Assembly: GCA_032358165.1 (NCBI GenBank)
Contig: JAALGY010000011.1
Location: forward strand, 186,001-250,000
Direction: 5' to 3'
From: Diplosphaera chodatii
Taxonomy: Eukaryota; Chlorophyta; Trebouxiophyceae; Prasiolales; Stichococcaceae
Length of the DNA: 64,000 nt
The position numbers were made by a program, and so were the translations under genes. A model generated the notes under the pieces. The model was not told where the DNA came from. It saw only the letters and a list, made by a program, of their open reading frames with translations, and did not search any database. Of this stretch, positions 59,240 to 64,000 are shown piece by piece. Positions within the stretch are counted from its first letter, which is position 1. The number at the start of each line of letters is the position of its first letter.

Positions 59240-60056
59240 GGCCACAACGCTACTGGTGCATTCTGGCCGCGAGGACCGTAGCGAGATGCATGGGGGAATT
59301 ATAGCTGACTACATGGTTGGTATAACACCTGCTCTGATGGTACTATTCCAACCTAGTCTCTTGCATGTGTTTCCTCAGGTGTCTTGCATGCACGTCAGTT
59401 GGCTGGTCTACCTGCATTGCAAATGCTGCTGCTGCAAAACGGCAGCCAAAGCAGGCAGTGAGAGATCACATCGCAGCGGCTGCATCTAGATGAGCAACGT
59501 ATATCACGCATGGCATTGCCATGCACCTGCAGACAAGCTGCATATGCGCTATGGGACTGCACGCTTCCTATAGGATGGTTCAGATCATGCGCCAGTGCAT
59601 GCAAGACATGAACCAGCAGGCACCACCGCTGGTGGCTGGCCCAGCCCAGCCCCCGCATCCAGGGTCCTGCTGCAGCATGTAATCCTCTGTCATGCCACGA
59701 TTGTGACATTACTTGCCATCATCAACGTTGCTGATCTGAGGGTGATCTGAACGTCGCAGGTTGCAAAGCGTCCGTGCCAGACCCTGCCATCAGCAACGCA
59801 CTCTCCTCATGATGTTGACGGTAATCTGCTGCTGACGCTCAGTATCAAGCAGCATGCGCGCTTGCGTGCAGATATGCAGGTGTCTGGTCATGTGATCATG
59901 CATGTGAATTATTATGCTGCAAGTGTCACCCACTGCCGTCAGACATCGTATGCCTTATGCAGACTTGATCGGACCTGTTGTGAAGTTGAGGCACAAGACT
60001 TGCAGTTTCGGCGACATTTCGTGTTCTTGCAAGCTTGCAGTGGCGGTGCTCCCCAC
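59240..60056. other. Intergenic region in F-box/LRR array
   Basis: About 820 bases, holding the second copy of the upstream element at 59733-59759. No exon was recognised. Confidence 0.4.
59733..59759 (+). promoter_or_regulatory. Shared upstream element, copy 2
   Basis: GATCTGAGGGTGATCTGA followed by ACGTCGCAG, 324 bases before F-box/LRR 4. The first 18 bases are identical to copy 1. Confidence 0.5.
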
Positions 60057-62256
60057 ATGGCGGCACACCGCGCATCAATCGAGTGCTTGAGCGATGATGT
60101 GCTCGCCAAGACTTTCATGCTGCTGCCACAAGCAGACAGGTGCAGCGTTGACGTGTCTACTGAGGAGGACATTTGCCGATCAGCGCCTACGGATGCATCC
60201 ACAGGTTGCTGTTACTGCGCTACAAACTTTGCTCCACTATTTCCAGGGTGAAGGCGCTGCCGCTGGTGTGCCACAGATGGCACAAAATCATGTCAGAAGT
60301 TTCCATGTGGCCCTGTGTGGATGTGGAAGCTCGGGACCAGGTTCAACATGTCAGCAGCCTGAGCACCTGGCTGCGGCAGCGCAGCCGGGGCATGCGCGAG
60401 CTGACCCTGCGGGTAAGCACCCAGTGCTGCAGCTGCACCTGCTTACAAGCTGCGTTGCTGAGTCGGGTCCGTGCGCCATGTCACGATGACATCTGACCGC
60501 CCAGTACAACACATCGGATGGTGTCGCACAGCAATGGAAAGGCACGGCTCCTCCTGTGCTTTCTGCGCTGCGATCCATGACGCCGATGCTGCCGACAGCC
60601 ACCCAGTTGCAATCGCTGCGACTTCTGACACACGACACGTGTCATGCCCAACCTTACGCCATCCAAGATTTGGTGCGGCAAGGCTGCAAGCCCCAGCCCC
60701 TGCCTAATGCAGACTTGCACAATCCATAAACTCCTGATCGCACAGACAGGAGGAATTGATGGGTGGCACTCGGGCCATGCAGGCATGTGTCAGCAGGTTG
60801 CGCTCTCTCACGCAACTCGAAGTCGCATGCATTGGCACGCCAGTGAATCTGCCAGCCTTTAACGGTCTGCTCAACGGCCTGCCCATGCTTGAGGATGTTC
60901 GCCTGCACTTCTGCCCGGCTGACATCACGGGAGACACAGACAGCGACGCTGACGTGCTGGAAGACCCGCCGGACAGCTTCCCAGCGAGTTTGCTGAGGTG
61001 GGTGCTGCCGCCGCAAGGTACTACAAAGCGGACTACAAGCTGCATCACCAAAGGAACATTTACAAAGTGCGCTTTGCATTCGTTGTGTACAGTTCGTTAC
61101 GGCTTCATGGTCATGAGCGAATCAATAGAGTTGCGCCTGCCATCGCAGGTGCACCCGCCTGACGTGCCTCGAGCTCAGCATGGCCAAGTGGAAATCCGTG
61201 GGAACACAATTCGCCGTGGCCGGCCTTCCGACAGGAATCACCGTTTTGCAGCAGCTGCAGCACCTGCGCCTGCACGGCTGCGTACCAGAGTCGCTGACGC
61301 ATAGCATTGCCAACATGACACAGTTGACAAGCTTGGCCGTCATGCACCACGATCATGCGGATGTATCTCATGAGGGCTACGCGCTGGAGGTGTGTAATGT
61401 CCCACTCTTGGGGCTCCAAGCAGTGCCCTATGGCATATGCATATGCCATACCCAGAGGCTACAGTCATGTCACCTGCGGGTGTGTACTGCAACTTGTCGA
61501 GCGGCAAACTGCTGCTGGTGCTCCTGCAGGTGTTGCCAGACTCACTGCGAGTGCTAGAGAGTACCTCTGCGCACATGGCAGCGCTGGCAGCGCTGACGGC
61601 ACTGGAGCGCCTGAGCCTGGAGGTCACATTCGGTGCTTGCAGCTTGAGCAGGCTGCAGCGCCTCACATCGCTCCAGCTGGACTTCTTTGGAGACGAGGAG
61701 CGAGACAACTTTGCTGGCTGCGATGGCCTGCGTGTGCTTCACTTAAACAGTGCGTCACAAGCTAAGCTTAAGCTGCATCTTATTCATGTTTCCATGTTTC
61801 TGCTGAAGTTTTTGTGTTTGCAGGTTTGAAGGCAAAGTGTTGTACTGGGTGACGGTCAACTGAATGTGCATTGCACCCCTGTTCACTGCAGCACTGGAGA
61901 TGACAGGACTGCAGCTGCTGCCCTTCCAGCAGCTGACCCATCTGAAATTGCGCAATCAAGGAGGCAGCAGCTACAGTGTGCGTGACACCTTAATCGCGGT
62001 CTCGGGGCTGCGGCACTTGGAGATACTCGAAGTGCTGGAGGCGCGGTGGGATGCAATTGATTTGGAGGCGGTTGATGCCACGGCATTGTCAAGGCTGCCC
62101 AAGCTGCGGCTCTTGAATTTGAAGGGGTCATTGCTTTGGAGCTCGCAGCTGACGACCAGGCATGTGTGGGGGTATGAGCTGCAGACGGTTCAGCACCTCA
62201 TGAACTTGCAGCGCCTGTTTCCGAACATTGAGTGGGTCATAGGCCAGCCTTGGTGA
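60057..62256 (+). CDS. F-box/LRR protein 4
   Basis: The same seven-exon plan: exon 1 60057 to about 60140 (MAAHRASIECLSDDVLAKTF), exon 2 ending RELTLR with a GT donor near 60412, exon 3 with APPVLSALRSMTPM, exon 4 from about 60784 (RLRSLTQLEVACIGTPVN), exon 5 from about 61150 (LTCLELSMAKW), exon 6 (LERLSLEVTFGACSLSRLQ), and exon 7 ending at 62256 (FPNIEWVIGQPW). The F-box helix and LPLVCHRWHKIM are intact, and the repeats read through without stops. It is very like F-box/LRR 2 in exons 1-4 and in 3' flanking DNA. The likely role is SCF substrate recognition. Some internal borders are approximate. Confidence 0.77.
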
Positions 62257-63125
62257 TGCAGCGGTTGAACCTTGCATGAACCCTCGTGCCTGTGAGGAGC
62301 ACGGCACGCAGCCCTTGAGCCCTTTCTACAGCCCACCCTCCTTGTCAACATGTGCACCTGACGAATTGGTAAGCCTGTATTGGTCCCGACTCTGGCATGT
62401 GATCTGGTTTGGTCGGCACCCGGCTTGCAGGTGCTGATGTGGTTGGCACTGCAGCGCTGATGCTGAAATAGCTAAAGCAGTGCACAAAAGGCCATCCAGC
62501 AACTGGTGCATGTGAGCAAGGACCTCGTTTAAGCAAAGTAGCGCCATGCATCTTCCGGGTCTGCGTCCAGAATCCTGCGCACTAGGAGCGGCACGGGCGT
62601 GACCATGCGCTGACGTATGTCACGTCCAGCTTCAACAAACCGTCACGCGCTGACATCGACGAGTTGCCGCACAAGTGCACACCAAAGTCTCATGTAGCAC
62701 ATGTGTGTTCTCCTCCGCGGCCAGCTTCGTCCAATGTGCAGTTAGAGACGTATGTTTGAGAGTGATCAGAGGGCGATCTGAGGATGCAGTTCGCAGAGCG
62801 TGCCAATCATAATGCTGTCATGAGTCGATTGTCCTTGTTCTGTCACCCTGGTCGTTCTGACGTAGAGTGTGAGAATGTAAGTGCACATGTGGCCTCCATG
62901 AAGTCACCTGCACAGGTGATCATGCATGCGACAAACGGTGCAGGTTCTGTCAGTCGCCATTCTGCACGACAGCGGCACTGTGTTACTCAATCACGGTGTG
63001 CTTAGGGCTAAAGGACGTTCAGGCGCAAGCTCAGCAGGTTCGATTTGAGCATCGTCGCCCCTCGGTCTTGATTTTCCAGCTGCGGTGCTGCAGCTGCTGC
63101 CGTCCGGGCACACGACCCTTCAAGC
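62257..63125. other. Intergenic region in F-box/LRR array
   Basis: About 870 bases. Its first part repeats the 3' flank of F-box/LRR 2 (ACGGCACGCAGCCCTTG; TTGTCAACATGTG). It also holds the third upstream element at 62764-62789. Confidence 0.5.
62764..62789 (+). promoter_or_regulatory. Shared upstream element, copy 3
   Basis: GATCAGAGGGCGATCTGA plus GGATGCAG, 362 bases before F-box/LRR 5. It differs from copy 1 at two positions, and both keep the GGATGCAG end. Confidence 0.5.
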
Positions 63126-64000
63126 ATGGCACGCACACGAGCTCAAGCTCGCGGCAGCGGAGCATGCACGACAGCGGCCAGCACACCGATCAGTACGCTC
63201 AGCGACGAGATGCTAGGCACCATCTTCATGCTGCTGCCGCAGAAAGACAGGTGCCAATGCAGTCCTAGACGAAGGTGACATCTGCGGAGACGTTTTGCAG
63301 ACAACTGTGGAGGTCGGCAGCAGTGTAGGGACCTTCTTTTAATGCTGCAGGATGCAGGCAGTGCCGCTGGTGTGCCGCAGCTGGTGCCAAGTCAATGCCG
63401 AGGCTGTCCACTGGCCAGTTGTGAATGTGACATGTGACGGCAAAGGGCTCAGGTGCCCTCCGCGAGTCTGGCCACTCCAGCGATGTGGACGGCTGGCTGC
63501 GGCAGCGGAGCCAGGGCATGCGTGAGCTTAACCTGCAGGCAAGCGTGTGGCGCTGTACGATCTCATGTTAAACCACTGCATCCCTGACTTTCCGGCGATC
63601 GCCACGTCCGCACGAACATTGCCCATCTGCGAGCCAGCGCATCCTGTGCTATGCAGTTGCACGGCTTCAACACTCAGATGGTGCAGTCTGCACTGCTGTC
63701 AGTGGCGCCAGTAGCAACCCAGCTGCAGCGGCTGCAGCTTCGTACAACTGACTACTCTGCACGTTCAACCTTCGACATCCAGGCCCTGGTACGGCAAGTG
63801 CAAAGCCACAGACACCAGCTCTGCTTTCCTGCTGCTGGAATGGTGACCAAGCACACGGTACTCACAAGCTCTCACTTCGTCCCACTTTCAAGTGCAGGCA
63901 AGCATCTGCCGACTGAGCTCTCTCACCCGGCTGGAGCTCGCCTACATCGGCACACCAGTGGAGCCTTCGAACCTGGAGGACCTGTTTGCCAGCCTGCCTG
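63126..64000 (+). pseudogene. F-box/LRR 5, partial, frame-broken (runs off window)
   Basis: Exon 1 (63126-63250) encodes a divergent N-terminus (MARTRAQARGSGAC) then an F-box start (STLSDEMLGTIFMLLPQKD). Exon 2 begins AVPLVCRSWCQV. The conserved end of exon 2 (DVDGWLRQRSQGMRELNLQ) lies in a different frame, so a one-base shift has occurred near 63440-63480. Exon 2 ends at a GC donor (63539-63540). Exon 3 (about 63691-63787; APVATQLQRLQL) and part of exon 4 (from about 63899; LSSLTRLELAYIGTPVE) follow before the window ends. The frame break suggests a pseudogene, but a sequencing error or an unusual splice cannot be excluded. Confidence 0.6.

Noticed and set aside
1..64000. Search for bacterial-type systems, CRISPR arrays, insertion sequences or retroelement proteins.
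   Set aside because: No evenly spaced repeats, transposase or reverse transcriptase motifs were seen. Gene structure is eukaryotic throughout.

Overview
The window reads as nuclear DNA of a green alga (Chlorophyta). Genes are cut into 6-18 short exons with GT..AG introns of about 100-600 bases. Coding DNA is GC-rich. The gene content includes a UVR8 UV-B photoreceptor, an LHC-superfamily thylakoid protein and a plant-type MTA nucleosidase, and plant-type CCCTAAA motifs lie in two introns. I cannot name the species. The supplied open reading frames are mostly fragments, so I rebuilt exon chains by eye from splice sites and protein-family conservation. For every model quoted with a residue count, the exon lengths add up to a whole number of codons.

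Layout. On the minus strand at 0.9-4.9 kb is an F-box protein with a Gln-rich tail, followed at 5.4-8.5 kb by a PLAC8-type Cys-rich protein. WBP11 (+, 9.0-12.2 kb) and CWF19L2 (-, 12.5-18.6 kb) are two spliceosome factors placed tail to tail. UVR8 (+, 19.2-22.8 kb) is divergent from CWF19L2. Next come a WD40 protein with a transit-like N-terminus (+, 23.7-26.9 kb) and an LHC-like three-helix protein (+, 28.0-30.4 kb). Two tandem paralogues (-, 30.7-35.3 and 35.4-41.0 kb) encode membrane-anchored proteins with a GDSMTRQ motif, probably PC-esterase/GDSL-like and probably acting in the secretory pathway on glycans. A secreted von Willebrand A-domain protein (+, 42.4-46.2 kb) and MTA nucleosidase (-, 47.0-49.3 kb) follow.

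The last 14 kb (49.7-64.0 kb, +) is a tandem family of F-box/leucine-rich-repeat genes sharing one seven-exon plan. It holds a chimeric copy followed by a headless partial copy, then two gene pairs that look like a duplicated two-gene block, with the last gene cut by the window edge.

No operon, CRISPR array, rRNA, tRNA or intact transposon was seen. The genes look mostly like unrelated housekeeping and light-response genes. The two places of active gene evolution are the GDS-motif pair and the F-box/LRR array, where internal exon duplication, unequal crossover and GC-AG introns can be read directly.
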